A DNA stretch of 25,840 bases, from NCBI GenBank assembly GCA_964539975.1, contig CAZIKK010000027.1:1-25840 (forward strand), in the 5' to 3' direction. The notes beneath the pieces were generated by a model, which worked only from the letters and a program-made list of their open reading frames with translations, made no database searches and had not been told where the DNA came from. Positions 14,172-22,737 of this stretch are shown here, piece by piece (the stretch's first letter is position 1; each line of letters opens with the position of its first letter). The translations under genes were made by a program, and so were the position numbers. Origin of the DNA: 38-11 sp964539975. Its GTDB lineage: Bacteria; Bacillota; Clostridia; Tissierellales; Dethiosulfatibacteraceae.

Positions 14172-16073
14172 TTATTTCAAATCTTCTGTTCCAAGTAGGG
14201 GTAAGTTGTTATCATTAAGGATTTCATTACAATAATGAATGGACTCAGGGTACAGAGAATCGATGATCAGCTCATATGTTATATGCAATTCAGTACCTTT
14301 AAAACTCTTCCCCGCCTTTTTCAGTAAGTCTCTACTGAATATCGGGTGTAATTGCATTCCTACACAAAGAGCAACAACATGATGCATCTCAACAGGGTAA
14401 TCTTCTTCATTTCTCATCCTTTGGATAGTTTTAGGGCCAATCAAAGATAGTTCAGCAAGCTTTTCAACTGTGCAGCCTTTTCTTTTCATGTGGGCTTTAA
14501 GGGTTTTTGAGAACTCGGCCGGCAATGAATTTCTGATCTTGACGATATCAGCAACCGTTTCTCTCAAATCCATTGCTCTTTGAACAATTTCATCATTATG
14601 TTCAGAGGGATCATAATAAGTTTCGACAATTTTGTTTGAAATTGCGCTTTTGAACAGTGTACACTCTGAATAATACTGGATGCCATAAGCTTTGTTATCT
14701 CTAAGTCTGAAATCAAATACAAAACAGCATTCATCCATATTCTGGAGAGCATAATCAGTTAGTTTTGGAGAGCCAATTTCATCAAATTTTATATACTTGC
14801 TGTCATTGATACAAAAATGATTGTCTACAAAAACATAACTACCAGAATCAATAATTGCTCTAAAATTAAGATTCGTAGCATACTCTATCAAAGCATCCTG
14901 TGCACTGATTGTATAAGTCTGCCCCCGTTGAAGAGCGCTTAACTCAAAGCTGTGGTTTAGTACATAGTGATTATCCACATAGGTATAAACCCCCTCAGCT
15001 TCCTTATATCCTAAATCAATCATCCTAATTTTGGCTGACATTATTGAAACACCAAAAAACTCCTTCAACTCAAAAATCACGGATTCTATGATATCAACTC
15101 GTTTTGCATCTGGAAGGATTTTCTCATTTTTTTCAATAAGCTCTTCAATCTTTTGTTTTGTAGTTTTGGCTGGCATTAGTATTCTTGGCGCTAGATGATT
15201 AGCCTGCCACTCCATCCATTCGTATGGAGTACCGTCATTCTCAGTTTTCTTGCCTTCCTTAACCTGACAGGTTATAGCTTTTGAAATAGGATTGAATATC
15301 TTCTCCAATTCAAAGAATAGACTGTGTCGATCCCAATGTACGCATTCATGAATAATAGTATTGTTAACGGATCCAACATTCCTCATGAAGAATACATTGG
15401 GGTCAACTATAATAGTGCCTCTTTGAACATCCTTCTGCTTATATACTCCATCTTCGCTGTCATAGAATTTCGCTTCAGCATCCGCAAAGTATATCTGACC
15501 AAATACAGTACAAGTCTTTGATAGATGGATATATTCTATTGAAAGACCCATTCTTTCAACTAAATCTTCCACCTTTATCGGTACCGGCTTTTCTAAAGCT
15601 TCAGGGTAATGTCTTGACAAGAAATCCTCTGCCACATCATCCAGCATCTCTTTGTACGTTATAGGCACGAGGTATTCTGACAGCTTTCCTTCTTTCTTCT
15701 GTTTATGTCTGTAATATATTTCAATATCGTATATCTGAAAATGATTAAGTCCATCTTTAAGCTCCGCTGAACATTCTACTGAAAACCACTGTGTAATGCC
15801 ATCACTGTCACTATAACTATGTGGCATTCTTTGTGATATTTCAATTTCAGCAGATACAACCACTTCAAATTTCAAATGGTTATTCGGGTGTTCATGGACC
15901 GTTACAAACTGCATTCTCATATCAGATAGTTCAGCTTCATCAGGGTCATCAATTGTATTAGATTCTCCTGCGAACTTGTCCGGGTTTTGCTCTATATAAG
16001 CATTTAGAGCTTCAAATATATCATCAAAACACTGCTCTTCAATTAATCCCTTGAAAGTATGTAATTTCCCCAA
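14172..16073 (-). CDS. large ImmA/IrrE-family metalloprotease with C-terminal HTH
   Basis: 633 residues from TTG at 16073 (AAGGAGG 7 bases upstream; a GTG at 16079 is too close to that site). An N-terminal region of about 150 residues is unassigned. The centre holds an ImmA/IrrE zinc protease: IIHECVHWDRH with HExxH at about 242-246 and EWQANHLAPRILMP with the third ligand Glu near 288. The C-terminus (about 535-600) is a Cro/CI-like HTH (LKAHMKRKGCTVEKLAELSL, then IGPKTIQRMRN). Usual ImmA fusions have HTH first, so the order here is reversed. ImmA proteases cleave phage or ICE repressors when the host is stressed. The gene stands alone between two terminators, next to the XRE-ImmA gene, suggesting induction control or an accessory defence role. 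Confidence 0.85.
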   Translation of the reverse strand: MGKLHTFKGLIEEQCFDDIFEALNAYIEQNPDKFAGESNTIDDPDEAELSDMRMQFVTVHEHPNNHLKFEVVVSAEIEISQRMPHSYSDSDGITQWFSVECSAELKDGLNHFQIYDIEIYYRHKQKKEGKLSEYLVPITYKEMLDDVAEDFLSRHYPEALEKPVPIKVEDLVERMGLSIEYIHLSKTCTVFGQIYFADAEAKFYDSEDGVYKQKDVQRGTIIVDPNVFFMRNVGSVNNTIIHECVHWDRHSLFFELEKIFNPISKAITCQVKEGKKTENDGTPYEWMEWQANHLAPRILMPAKTTKQKIEELIEKNEKILPDAKRVDIIESVIFELKEFFGVSIMSAKIRMIDLGYKEAEGVYTYVDNHYVLNHSFELSALQRGQTYTISAQDALIEYATNLNFRAIIDSGSYVFVDNHFCINDSKYIKFDEIGSPKLTDYALQNMDECCFVFDFRLRDNKAYGIQYYSECTLFKSAISNKIVETYYDPSEHNDEIVQRAMDLRETVADIVKIRNSLPAEFSKTLKAHMKRKGCTVEKLAELSLIGPKTIQRMRNEEDYPVEMHHVVALCVGMQLHPIFSRDLLKKAGKSFKGTELHITYELIIDSLYPESIHYCNEILNDNNLPLLGTEDLK

Positions 16074-16169
16074 TACCACTCCTCCTTAAGCATACACATG
16101 TGATCACCCCCAGAACAATAAGGCTTATTGCTTTTAATAGGAGTGATAAATTAATAACAACACAACAAA

Positions 16170-16261
16170 CAAAAAAGCAGCCCCTCATAACAAATCAATA
16201 ATGAAACCTCTCTGCAAAATCTGCACAAAAGTTCCATAAGATTCATTATAGGAAGCTGCTT
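16170..16261 (-). terminator. terminator-like structured element after the XRE-ImmA gene
   Basis: On the minus strand AAGCAGC (16261-16255) pairs with GCTGCTT (16181-16175), followed by a T run at 16176-16171. Within the long loop sit TTCCTATAA/TTATGGAA and TGCAGATTTTGCA hairpins, so it is a branched structure rather than a simple stem. It probably ends transcription of the upstream pair of genes; a small structured RNA cannot be excluded. The remaining bases to 16073 show only the ribosome site of the next gene. Confidence 0.5.
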
Positions 16262-16270
16262 CGCTTATGC

Positions 16271-17482
16271 CTATTCACTTCCTCCACTTTCATCATATGG
16301 ACGTTTGAGCTGAATAATCTTAGGCTTTTCCTCTTCGAAGAATAATGTTCCTTCTTTAAGATGAAGAAGGTCTTCGATATCTTGACGGTAAAGTGTTATA
16401 CCGTGTTTTTTAAATACTTGTAGTAGTTTTTTGGGATCTACTATTTCTTCTTTTATGAGAAGATTAATAGCCCCTTGAAAAATATTATCATTCAATTTAT
16501 GTGGAAAATCACCAGGCTCTTTAGTTCTCCACCCATTCTTAGATATTTGGCGCATCATGTACTGAAATTGGTTGTCTGAAATTATTCCAAGCTGATGACT
16601 TCTATAAGCCATTGCTTGAATTGATACTTTCCACTTCTTTTTTAAGAACTGATAATATTTCAAATCTGTTGGGTAAGCTTGAATGTCTTTTGCAAAACTT
16701 GTCTTAGGTAAAAGAAACGCACTTGCAAACATATTAGCTTGTTTTTCACGAGCCTTAAATTCTTCTTTAGTAATTAACTCTAGATTCTCACTCCATGGAT
16801 GCAACAATATATGCCCCAGTTCGTGAGCCATGTCAAAATTTATACGCCCTTCTGGTCTAGTGCCAAGTGATAAAGCAATAAAAAACATGTCTTGATTACC
16901 AATGATTGTTCTTTGGCTAAAAGCGTCTATCTTATCCTCTTCTGTGCTGAAACCAGTAACGATAATCCCATTCTTTTCTAAAGTGAATTGTAAATTTTTA
17001 ATTGGGTTATCTCCCAATCCCCACAGCTCTCTTACCTTAATTGAAATCTCTTCTATTTGACTTCGTGTTTCCTCAAGCCCTTGGTCATCGAATTCATCAT
17101 CTATCCCATCAAATTCAACATTGGGTATATTTAATACTGGAAAATCAATATACTCATAGAGTACTTCATACATTTTAGCAACAAAATCCAATTTTATACT
17201 TTGAGCGGTTCTATCTAGCTTTGTCGCACTTGCCAATGATCTGAAGTAAGTAACATCGGTAATGGTCTCAAAGCTGTCTTTTTGAAAAAAGAAATCGTAT
17301 GGGATATTAAGTTCAGCTGAAAGTTTTTGCACTCGTTGATGCTCCGGGACATTCTTTTCATTTTCATAAAGAGAAATTGACTGTTTACTTATATCAGTCC
17401 GATTTGCAAGTTCAGTAAGCGTCAACCCTCTATACAACCTAGCATTTTTTAAGCGCTTCCCGTTAAATATTTTTTTATCCAT
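16271..17482 (-). CDS. XRE-ImmA/IrrE fusion (repressor with protease domain)
   Basis: 403 residues combining a Cro/CI HTH at about 8-60 (LKNARLYRGLTLTELANRTD, then ISKQSISLYENEKN) with an ImmA/IrrE zinc protease: INFDMAHELGHILLHPW with HExxH at 220-224, and EKQANMFASAFLLP with Glu246 as probable third ligand. In ICE and phage systems this kind of protein controls lysogeny by cleaving a repressor, or represses through its HTH. AGGAG lies about 10 bases before the ATG. It follows the 241-aa gene of unknown function behind a promoter that holds an ATTAACT/AGTTAAT palindrome, and may bind it. It ends 10 bases before the branched terminator and is the best candidate for the prophage repressor function. 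Confidence 0.92.
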   Translation of the reverse strand: MDKKIFNGKRLKNARLYRGLTLTELANRTDISKQSISLYENEKNVPEHQRVQKLSAELNIPYDFFFQKDSFETITDVTYFRSLASATKLDRTAQSIKLDFVAKMYEVLYEYIDFPVLNIPNVEFDGIDDEFDDQGLEETRSQIEEISIKVRELWGLGDNPIKNLQFTLEKNGIIVTGFSTEEDKIDAFSQRTIIGNQDMFFIALSLGTRPEGRINFDMAHELGHILLHPWSENLELITKEEFKAREKQANMFASAFLLPKTSFAKDIQAYPTDLKYYQFLKKKWKVSIQAMAYRSHQLGIISDNQFQYMMRQISKNGWRTKEPGDFPHKLNDNIFQGAINLLIKEEIVDPKKLLQVFKKHGITLYRQDIEDLLHLKEGTLFFEEEKPKIIQLKRPYDESGGSE

Positions 17483-17510
17483 GATCTCTCATCTCCTGAC
17501 TAATTATTTG

Positions 17511-18236
17511 TCAGGCTTGTTTTTGACCTTTCTTTAGTTTTGGTCGAAGGCCTGGTTTTATAGATACTAAACCTTCTTCCTCAGCTTCAATATTGTCATC
17601 AAAGCCCTCATCAACAAGCTCGACATCTGTAAGCCGTGCAAAGTCCGGCTTTATGTGCTCATTCAGAGATGCGGTTGTGATGGTATTGAAATCTTTATCC
17701 AAGAATTCCAACTGTATATCGATTAATTCACTATTCTGTGATTCATATGCAATAACATAGTGAACATACCCATCTTCGGGGCTAATACGACCATTTACAA
17801 TGGTTTCATAATCTCTTTCTAAATCCTCTATTTCAAAAGGATACATATCCATCAATGTAAGTTGCTTCCCCTCACCTTCATACTCGCCATTTTCTTTATA
17901 TAATAATGTATGTAGATAATGGGGTTTGTTTCTTTGCTTTTTAGGAATTGACCGCAGGGTCTGCTGCGTTGTAACCGTATATGTCACTTTTTCTCCATGA
18001 TCAACGATTATTCTTCCTTGCCAGCTCGAACGATTGAATGGTAACAACTCAATATCACCACTGACCACGAGGTTTTTCAAATTATCATTTATGAAGTCAC
18101 CTCTCAAGTGAGCTACAGCGTTATTTGTTTCCTTGTAGTGTTCTCTCAAATACTGAGGAACATCATCTGCAACGGCTTTATCCACACACCGAACTATTCG
18201 TCGCAATAGATTTTCATTGATTTTGATACCGTCCAA
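17511..18236 (-). CDS. protein of unknown function upstream of the XRE-ImmA gene
   Basis: 241 residues, perhaps the DUF5986 family, which I recall beside ImmA genes; not certain. TTG at 18236 is chosen because GAGG stands 8 bases upstream; GTG codons at 18245 and 18239 are alternatives. The N-terminal half (INENLLRRIVRCVDKAVADD, then LRGDFINDNLKNLV) is helical, the middle is beta-rich (GRIIVDHGEKVTYTVTTQQT), and an acidic C-terminal tail (DDNIEAEEEG) is followed by a basic end (LRPKLKKGQKQA). No catalytic motif is visible. It shares a promoter with the XRE-ImmA gene, so may be its substrate, partner, or the protein that senses the inducing signal; this is inference from context only. Confidence 0.8.
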   Translation of the reverse strand: MDGIKINENLLRRIVRCVDKAVADDVPQYLREHYKETNNAVAHLRGDFINDNLKNLVVSGDIELLPFNRSSWQGRIIVDHGEKVTYTVTTQQTLRSIPKKQRNKPHYLHTLLYKENGEYEGEGKQLTLMDMYPFEIEDLERDYETIVNGRISPEDGYVHYVIAYESQNSELIDIQLEFLDKDFNTITTASLNEHIKPDFARLTDVELVDEGFDDNIEAEEEGLVSIKPGLRPKLKKGQKQA

Positions 18237-18268
18237 CACAACCACCTCATTTCTATTATCTGTTTTCT

Positions 18269-18303
18269 ATTTTTACATATTAACTCGTTTTTGTCAAGTT
18301 AAT
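18269..18303 (-). promoter_or_regulatory. promoter with palindromic operator for the XRE-ImmA operon
   Basis: Minus strand TTGACA (18297-18292), 16-17 bp spacer, TAAAAAT (18275-18269). ATTAACT (18279-18285) and AGTTAAT (18297-18303) are perfect 7-bp inverted arms with an 11-bp spacer, bracketing the spacer and touching the -35. A typical repressor operator, likely bound by the XRE domain of the operon's own product. Confidence 0.7.
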
Positions 18304-18327
18304 TGTGCAAATTATGTTCTTCTGTAA

Positions 18328-18358
18328 AACAAAATGACCTGAAAGCTATACTTTCAGG
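18328..18358 (-). terminator. terminator ending the restriction-modification operon
   Basis: Perfect 8-bp stem CCTGAAAG/CTTTCAGG (18338-18345 and 18351-18358), 5-base loop, then TCATTTTGTTTT on the minus strand. It lies 36 bases after the stop of the C5-methyltransferase gene and separates the defence operon from the lysogeny genes. Confidence 0.85.
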
Positions 18359-18393
18359 CCTGTACACTACAAAAGTTTTACTATTACATTCTA

Positions 18394-19446
18394 TTACTTA
18401 ATCTGATTAAGTATGGCTTCAGCTATGGATTTACCTAATAGTGGCGGAACTGCATTACCCACTTGTTTCATTTGTGATGATTTTTTACCATAGAATATAA
18501 AATCATCTGGAAAAGACTGAATTCTAGCCGCTTCCCTAACAGTTATACATCTATTGAGAATAGGATGAGTAAACCTTCCAGATGAAGGTGTATCAAATCT
18601 AGTTGTTATAGTTACCGATTGCTCGCCTGCTATCATACGTGACCAAGTACCACTATAAATTGATTTTGTTAATAACTCCTTAGGTAATACCTCTTTCCCC
18701 ATTCCAACAGGAATCATCTTTAGTTTATTTATTGCCTCCTGTGAATGTCTTGTTGCGACATGATTATATAAAGTTTCCATTTTACCGCGCATCATCTTTT
18801 GATATTCACTTTTTACATCAAATCGATATTCCTGTTCTTCCGCTCCTTCTCCAGATTCAAGAAAAGCCAAATCACTAATCGCTTCATCAATTGTAACTTT
18901 GACTCCATTGCCAGTTGGCAGCATAATTTTCTTATGCCCTAAACTGCCTAAAATAAATGCTCTTCTTCTAAGTTGTGGTACTCCAAAATCTCCTGCATTT
19001 AAAATATTGCAATCTAGTTCATAACCGATTTCTCCAAAAATCTGTTCAATCTCAGCTTTAAACAAACCATTTTCAGTTGTCAAAAGGTTAGGTACATTTT
19101 CCATTAAAAAGAGTTTAGGTTTAAGGTATTTTACAACTTCAAAAAAATATCTGAAGAGGAAATTCCTCTCATCATTTATCGTTTTTCTACTACCTTTTTG
19201 AGAGAACCCTTGGCACGGAGGACCTCCAATGACAATATCAATCTCACCTTTATACGGTCCGAATGTCTGTACTATATCTAATTTAGTTATATCCTCATTT
19301 ATCATTTTAGTTCCATTGTGATTTTGTGTATATGCGTAGGCGATTTCCGGATCAATTTCATTAGCTAATACTACTTTGTATCCGGCTTCCATAAATCCAT
19401 ATGTTAATCCTCCTACTCCTGCAAATAAGTCAACAATCTTTAGCAT
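18394..19446 (-). CDS. C5-cytosine DNA methyltransferase
   Basis: 350 residues from ATG at 19446 (GGAG 10 bases upstream). Classical m5C order: motif I VDLFAGVGGLTYGF at residues 5-18, motif IV GGPPCQGFS with catalytic Cys78, motif VI MENVPNLL (Glu116), motif VIII QLRRRAFILG (158-167), motif X QVGNAVPPLL near the end. The stretch between VIII and IX (about 170-285, containing TLYNHVATRHSQEAINKL) is the target recognition domain. It adds a methyl group to cytosine C5 within a specific sequence. It is the last gene of the operon, 13 bases after the amino-methyltransferase, and probably protects one strand or one base of the site cut by the McrBC-like proteins upstream. Confidence 0.95.
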   Translation of the reverse strand: MLKIVDLFAGVGGLTYGFMEAGYKVVLANEIDPEIAYAYTQNHNGTKMINEDITKLDIVQTFGPYKGEIDIVIGGPPCQGFSQKGSRKTINDERNFLFRYFFEVVKYLKPKLFLMENVPNLLTTENGLFKAEIEQIFGEIGYELDCNILNAGDFGVPQLRRRAFILGSLGHKKIMLPTGNGVKVTIDEAISDLAFLESGEGAEEQEYRFDVKSEYQKMMRGKMETLYNHVATRHSQEAINKLKMIPVGMGKEVLPKELLTKSIYSGTWSRMIAGEQSVTITTRFDTPSSGRFTHPILNRCITVREAARIQSFPDDFIFYGKKSSQMKQVGNAVPPLLGKSIAEAILNQIK

Positions 19447-19459
19447 TTTCAACTCTCTC

Positions 19460-20224
19460 CTAAGCTCCATTGATTATCTTCAAGTCAAATTTATGACCTG
19501 TTTCAATATCAGATATTCTTTTTAGGGCTACATCAAAGTAATCTTCTTGGAGTTCAATTCCAATAAAACTCCTTCCATGTCTCTTAGCTACAACTCCTGT
19601 TGTTCCACTTCCCATAAATGGATCCATTACTACTTCGCCGGGGTTAGATAGTATCTCTATAAAGTGTTTGATAACACTTTCCGGTTTTTGAGTTGGATGA
19701 CCTCCATATTTTTTCTCGTTTCCAGGTGTTAGTGATGTCTCAATAAAATCATGTATTGCTTTAGAATCGTTATTGAAAGTCCCTGTTCTTGCTTTATTAA
19801 CAAAATAAACCCAGCCTTCTACTGAGTTAATAAAATGTAAATTCATATTTCTTGGCATTGGGTTTGTCTTATGCCAAATCCCAGTGGTTTTATAATACAA
19901 TTTATTTTTCTCTGCTAACTTAATTAAAGTTTCAACTTTTATAAGTGACATGAAGACGATCATAGATCCACCTTTTTTAAGAATACGAGTTGATTCCTCA
20001 AAAAAAGCGTCCATATTTTCGACCCATTCGTTGTACTCTAGATCATCCCATCCAGCATCACCAAAAAAATTTTCTCTCATTTTTTTGAGATTTGTGTCTC
20101 TGTTTCTCATAAAATTTCCCAGATTATATGGTGGATCTGTTACAATGAGATCCACACTATTATCCTTTAAATTTTTCATTGCTTCTAAACAGTTTCCTTT
20201 TATCAGCATCATATTAGTGTCCAT
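19460..20224 (-). CDS. DNA amino-methyltransferase, beta class, probably N6-adenine
   Basis: 254 residues. The catalytic motif DPPY at residues 30-33 (TDPPYNLGNF) comes before the SAM motif DPFMGSGTTG (201-210), the beta-class order, and the GGHPTQKP segment (174-181) is also typical. DPPY is normal for N6-adenine enzymes; N4-cytosine enzymes usually have SPPY, so m6A is the likely product. The target region between (about 40-170) cannot be read for specificity. AAGGAG stands 8 bases before the ATG, and the gene follows mcrC by 11 bases. Pairing of an amino- and a C5-methyltransferase suggests that each protects a different strand or base of an asymmetric site. Confidence 0.93.
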   Translation of the reverse strand: MDTNMMLIKGNCLEAMKNLKDNSVDLIVTDPPYNLGNFMRNRDTNLKKMRENFFGDAGWDDLEYNEWVENMDAFFEESTRILKKGGSMIVFMSLIKVETLIKLAEKNKLYYKTTGIWHKTNPMPRNMNLHFINSVEGWVYFVNKARTGTFNNDSKAIHDFIETSLTPGNEKKYGGHPTQKPESVIKHFIEILSNPGEVVMDPFMGSGTTGVVAKRHGRSFIGIELQEDYFDVALKRISDIETGHKFDLKIINGA

Positions 20225-20235
20225 TACATCTCTCC

Positions 20236-21468
20236 TTATTCTAACAACTCAATTAAATGCTCTTTAAATTTTTTATCATCTCGAACATACATTAAATCTA
20301 CAGCTCTTATTTTTAGTTCTTTATCGTCTGATTCATTATTGAATATATAATTGCCCACTACACTACTCGAATCAGTTGTTTTAGGATACATTAAAATAGC
20401 TGTATTAACATCAGGTATTGCAGAAATATACGCATTCATTTGATAAACATCTGACTCTTTGGCAAATTTCTTTGTAACTTTCCACTTAGTATCAACCACG
20501 ATATTAGCGCCTTCACGAGTTTTAATCAAGATGTCTGGCCTAAGTTTTATTTTTTTTGTGGTTTTAGAAGAGTCCGTTACTAGATAGTTCTTTCCATCTT
20601 GATACAAAATTCTCGAGCCAAATATTTTCCTGTAAGACTTAAAAATAAACATTTCAAATATTTTATTCATATCAAAAAGCATGGAGGATACATCTTTATT
20701 CCCACTGCTTAAGCTTACTGAATAACCTTCAAGAAATAAGTAGCTGTACTCAACGATTTCGCTAATTCTAGAATTTATTGCATTAATTTGAATCTTTATC
20801 TCATTAAACTGTCTAGTTGAAAGACTAGATACTTCTTCAAAATAGACCAATGCTGTTTTGAGCCTTTTAATGTTTTCGTAATCTCTACTGATTTTTTTCA
20901 TTTCAAGTAAAGTGTATTTAAAGAGCTTATTAATGTCATTATTCACTTCAAGTTTAGAATATTTACAAACAAACCTAGTTGGATTCAAAATATTCTTATT
21001 GATATGCTTGGAAAACATTATGCTGCCCTTTACAGTTGATATATTCCTAACTACTTTACTATAGGTGGATACAAACCCCTCTCGTATATAAAAATCAATA
21101 TTCTCAAGGTAGTTGGAGATGAGGATTTCAATTAACCCATTCTTAGAAAAGTCTACCTTCGATTTAATATTTCTTTTGTTTGGTATATTATGTCCTACGT
21201 TAAACATGTGAAGTAAGATTTCTTTCAAATCTGAATAATTGTAAGCTCCTGCTACTTTAGGTAATATCTCAATGGAAAGTCCAGGTAAGCTGATTACACC
21301 TACCCACTGTTGAGGGACTATATATCTATTCCCCCACTTGAAGATCCCTCTGCTATTTATGTCAATAACTCTAATTGATTCAACGTCAGATCTAGAAATT
21401 TGCTTTTTAGAAAAATCTCTTACCTTCCCAATATTAATTTTTTCATGTTCAGTTACAGTTAAAATCAT
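20236..21468 (-). CDS. McrC-like PD-(D/E)XK nuclease subunit
   Basis: 410 residues. The N-terminal part (to about 120) matches the McrC interaction region (YIVPQQWVGVISLPGLSIEI, LPKVAG, ILLHMF). The C-terminal nuclease has Glu272 (DMNKIFEMFI), RPDILIK with Asp312, VVDTKWK with Asp326 and Lys328, and DVYQMNAY with Gln343 and Tyr347. That is the complete PD-(D/E)XK set of McrC, so it should cut DNA when driven by the McrB ring. It overlaps the mcrB-like gene by ATGA, giving coupled translation in roughly fixed ratio. In McrBC the nuclease acts only in the complex. The AT-rich composition matches the rest of the operon and differs from the replication module. Confidence 0.92.
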   Translation of the reverse strand: MILTVTEHEKINIGKVRDFSKKQISRSDVESIRVIDINSRGIFKWGNRYIVPQQWVGVISLPGLSIEILPKVAGAYNYSDLKEILLHMFNVGHNIPNKRNIKSKVDFSKNGLIEILISNYLENIDFYIREGFVSTYSKVVRNISTVKGSIMFSKHINKNILNPTRFVCKYSKLEVNNDINKLFKYTLLEMKKISRDYENIKRLKTALVYFEEVSSLSTRQFNEIKIQINAINSRISEIVEYSYLFLEGYSVSLSSGNKDVSSMLFDMNKIFEMFIFKSYRKIFGSRILYQDGKNYLVTDSSKTTKKIKLRPDILIKTREGANIVVDTKWKVTKKFAKESDVYQMNAYISAIPDVNTAILMYPKTTDSSSVVGNYIFNNESDDKELKIRAVDLMYVRDDKKFKEHLIELLE

Positions 21469-22733
21469 AACGTCACTCCATCGTAAATTTTTACGATAGC
21501 ATCTCTATTAAAATGTACATCTAATGAATAAACTCTTTTTGATTCTATAACATAGTCACCAACGTAAGTTAATAGACTGTCAACTTCTAACTCTTCATGG
21601 CTGTAAATTGGATTTGAAACCAATTCGCCTGTTTCATCAATATCATTAAAAACCACTTGGATTTTTTGTAAATCATCAAAGAAATACTCTTCTAGTAGTG
21701 GGAAAATCTTTTTCTGTATAACAGCTTTTACGTCCGTCCAGCTTTCTACTTTCATAAAGAATGCATGTCCAATGATATAGTTGGTATCTAGCAGTAGCTC
21801 AATCCTTTTATTTATTACTTTCAATAATTTTATTACATCAATACCATCAACGTTATTTGGATTAAAACCCTTTAACGACAAAGCTTTCTCCAATTCCTTA
21901 TAATCACATGGAAAAACAACAAAATCAAATCGCCTTCTCAGTGCAACATCTATGTTAGCTATCGATTTATCAGCTGAATTCATTGTTCCGATAACATTAA
22001 GGTTATTTGGCACCGTAAACTTAGACTTAGAATATGGGAGTACGGCTTCTAACTCGCAATATTGACCTTCTCGCTTGTCCAATTCTATTAAACTAATTAA
22101 CTCACCAAAAACTTCTGAAATATTCCCTCTATTGATTTCATCAATAAAGATTGCGTATTGTTTTGAAGGATTGTTCCGTGCTCTTTCACATATCCTTTTG
22201 AATACACCGTCCTGTGGGTTGTAATTCAATAAATTTGTAACCGGATCAACACTGGGTCTAATACCTTCAATAAAGTCTTCATATGAAAAAGACTGATGAA
22301 AAGTTACAAAATCATATCTCTTTTCAATCTTTTGTTTTTGTATATAGTTAATCAGAAAGTTAGGATCAAACTCTAGTAAACTTAATCTATCTACGAACCA
22401 CTTACCTGCTGTTTCAAAAAATATCCGTGGTTGTTTTCTTGTTAAACCTATTGTTGATTCACTTTTCGAGTGTTCCTCCAGGACATCTGACACTGTCCTT
22501 GTATGACCAAGGCTAAGCGTGTTAATTTTATTCACTATCTCCGGCGATGACATAGGATTATTGTTTTGCAATATTACAAGAGTTATTAATAACCAATCAT
22601 CTGATTTCAATGTATACGCAGACTTAATATCATTGTCTTCAATTTCATAATCAGTATATTTTTCAATCTGCCTTTGCATAAAATATGTCTTGCCAGTCCC
22701 AGGTGGACCATAGAAAATTATATTCTCAGCCAT
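21465..22733 (-). CDS. McrB-like AAA+ motor without N-terminal recognition domain
   Basis: 422 residues. Walker A GPPGTGKT is at residues 9-16, right at the start; Walker B IFIDEINRGN at 195-204; the McrB signature MNSADKSIANIDVALRRRF at 251-269. McrB proteins usually have a DNA-recognition domain of 100 or more residues before the Walker A; here none exists. Instead about 80 residues (44-120: DDWLLITLVILQNNNPMSSP, EIVNKI, then RKQPRIFFETAGKWFVDRL) lie between Walker A and VTFHQSFSYEDFIEG. Their pattern fits a winged helix of HARE-HTH type, possibly a DNA-binding insertion. The start has a GAGGAGG site inside the previous gene. It is expected to form a hexameric GTP- or ATP-driven ring that delivers McrC to bound sites. 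Confidence 0.93.
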   Translation of the reverse strand: MAENIIFYGPPGTGKTYFMQRQIEKYTDYEIEDNDIKSAYTLKSDDWLLITLVILQNNNPMSSPEIVNKINTLSLGHTRTVSDVLEEHSKSESTIGLTRKQPRIFFETAGKWFVDRLSLLEFDPNFLINYIQKQKIEKRYDFVTFHQSFSYEDFIEGIRPSVDPVTNLLNYNPQDGVFKRICERARNNPSKQYAIFIDEINRGNISEVFGELISLIELDKREGQYCELEAVLPYSKSKFTVPNNLNVIGTMNSADKSIANIDVALRRRFDFVVFPCDYKELEKALSLKGFNPNNVDGIDVIKLLKVINKRIELLLDTNYIIGHAFFMKVESWTDVKAVIQKKIFPLLEEYFFDDLQKIQVVFNDIDETGELVSNPIYSHEELEVDSLLTYVGDYVIESKRVYSLDVHFNRDAIVKIYDGVTL

Positions 22734-22737
22734 ATGA

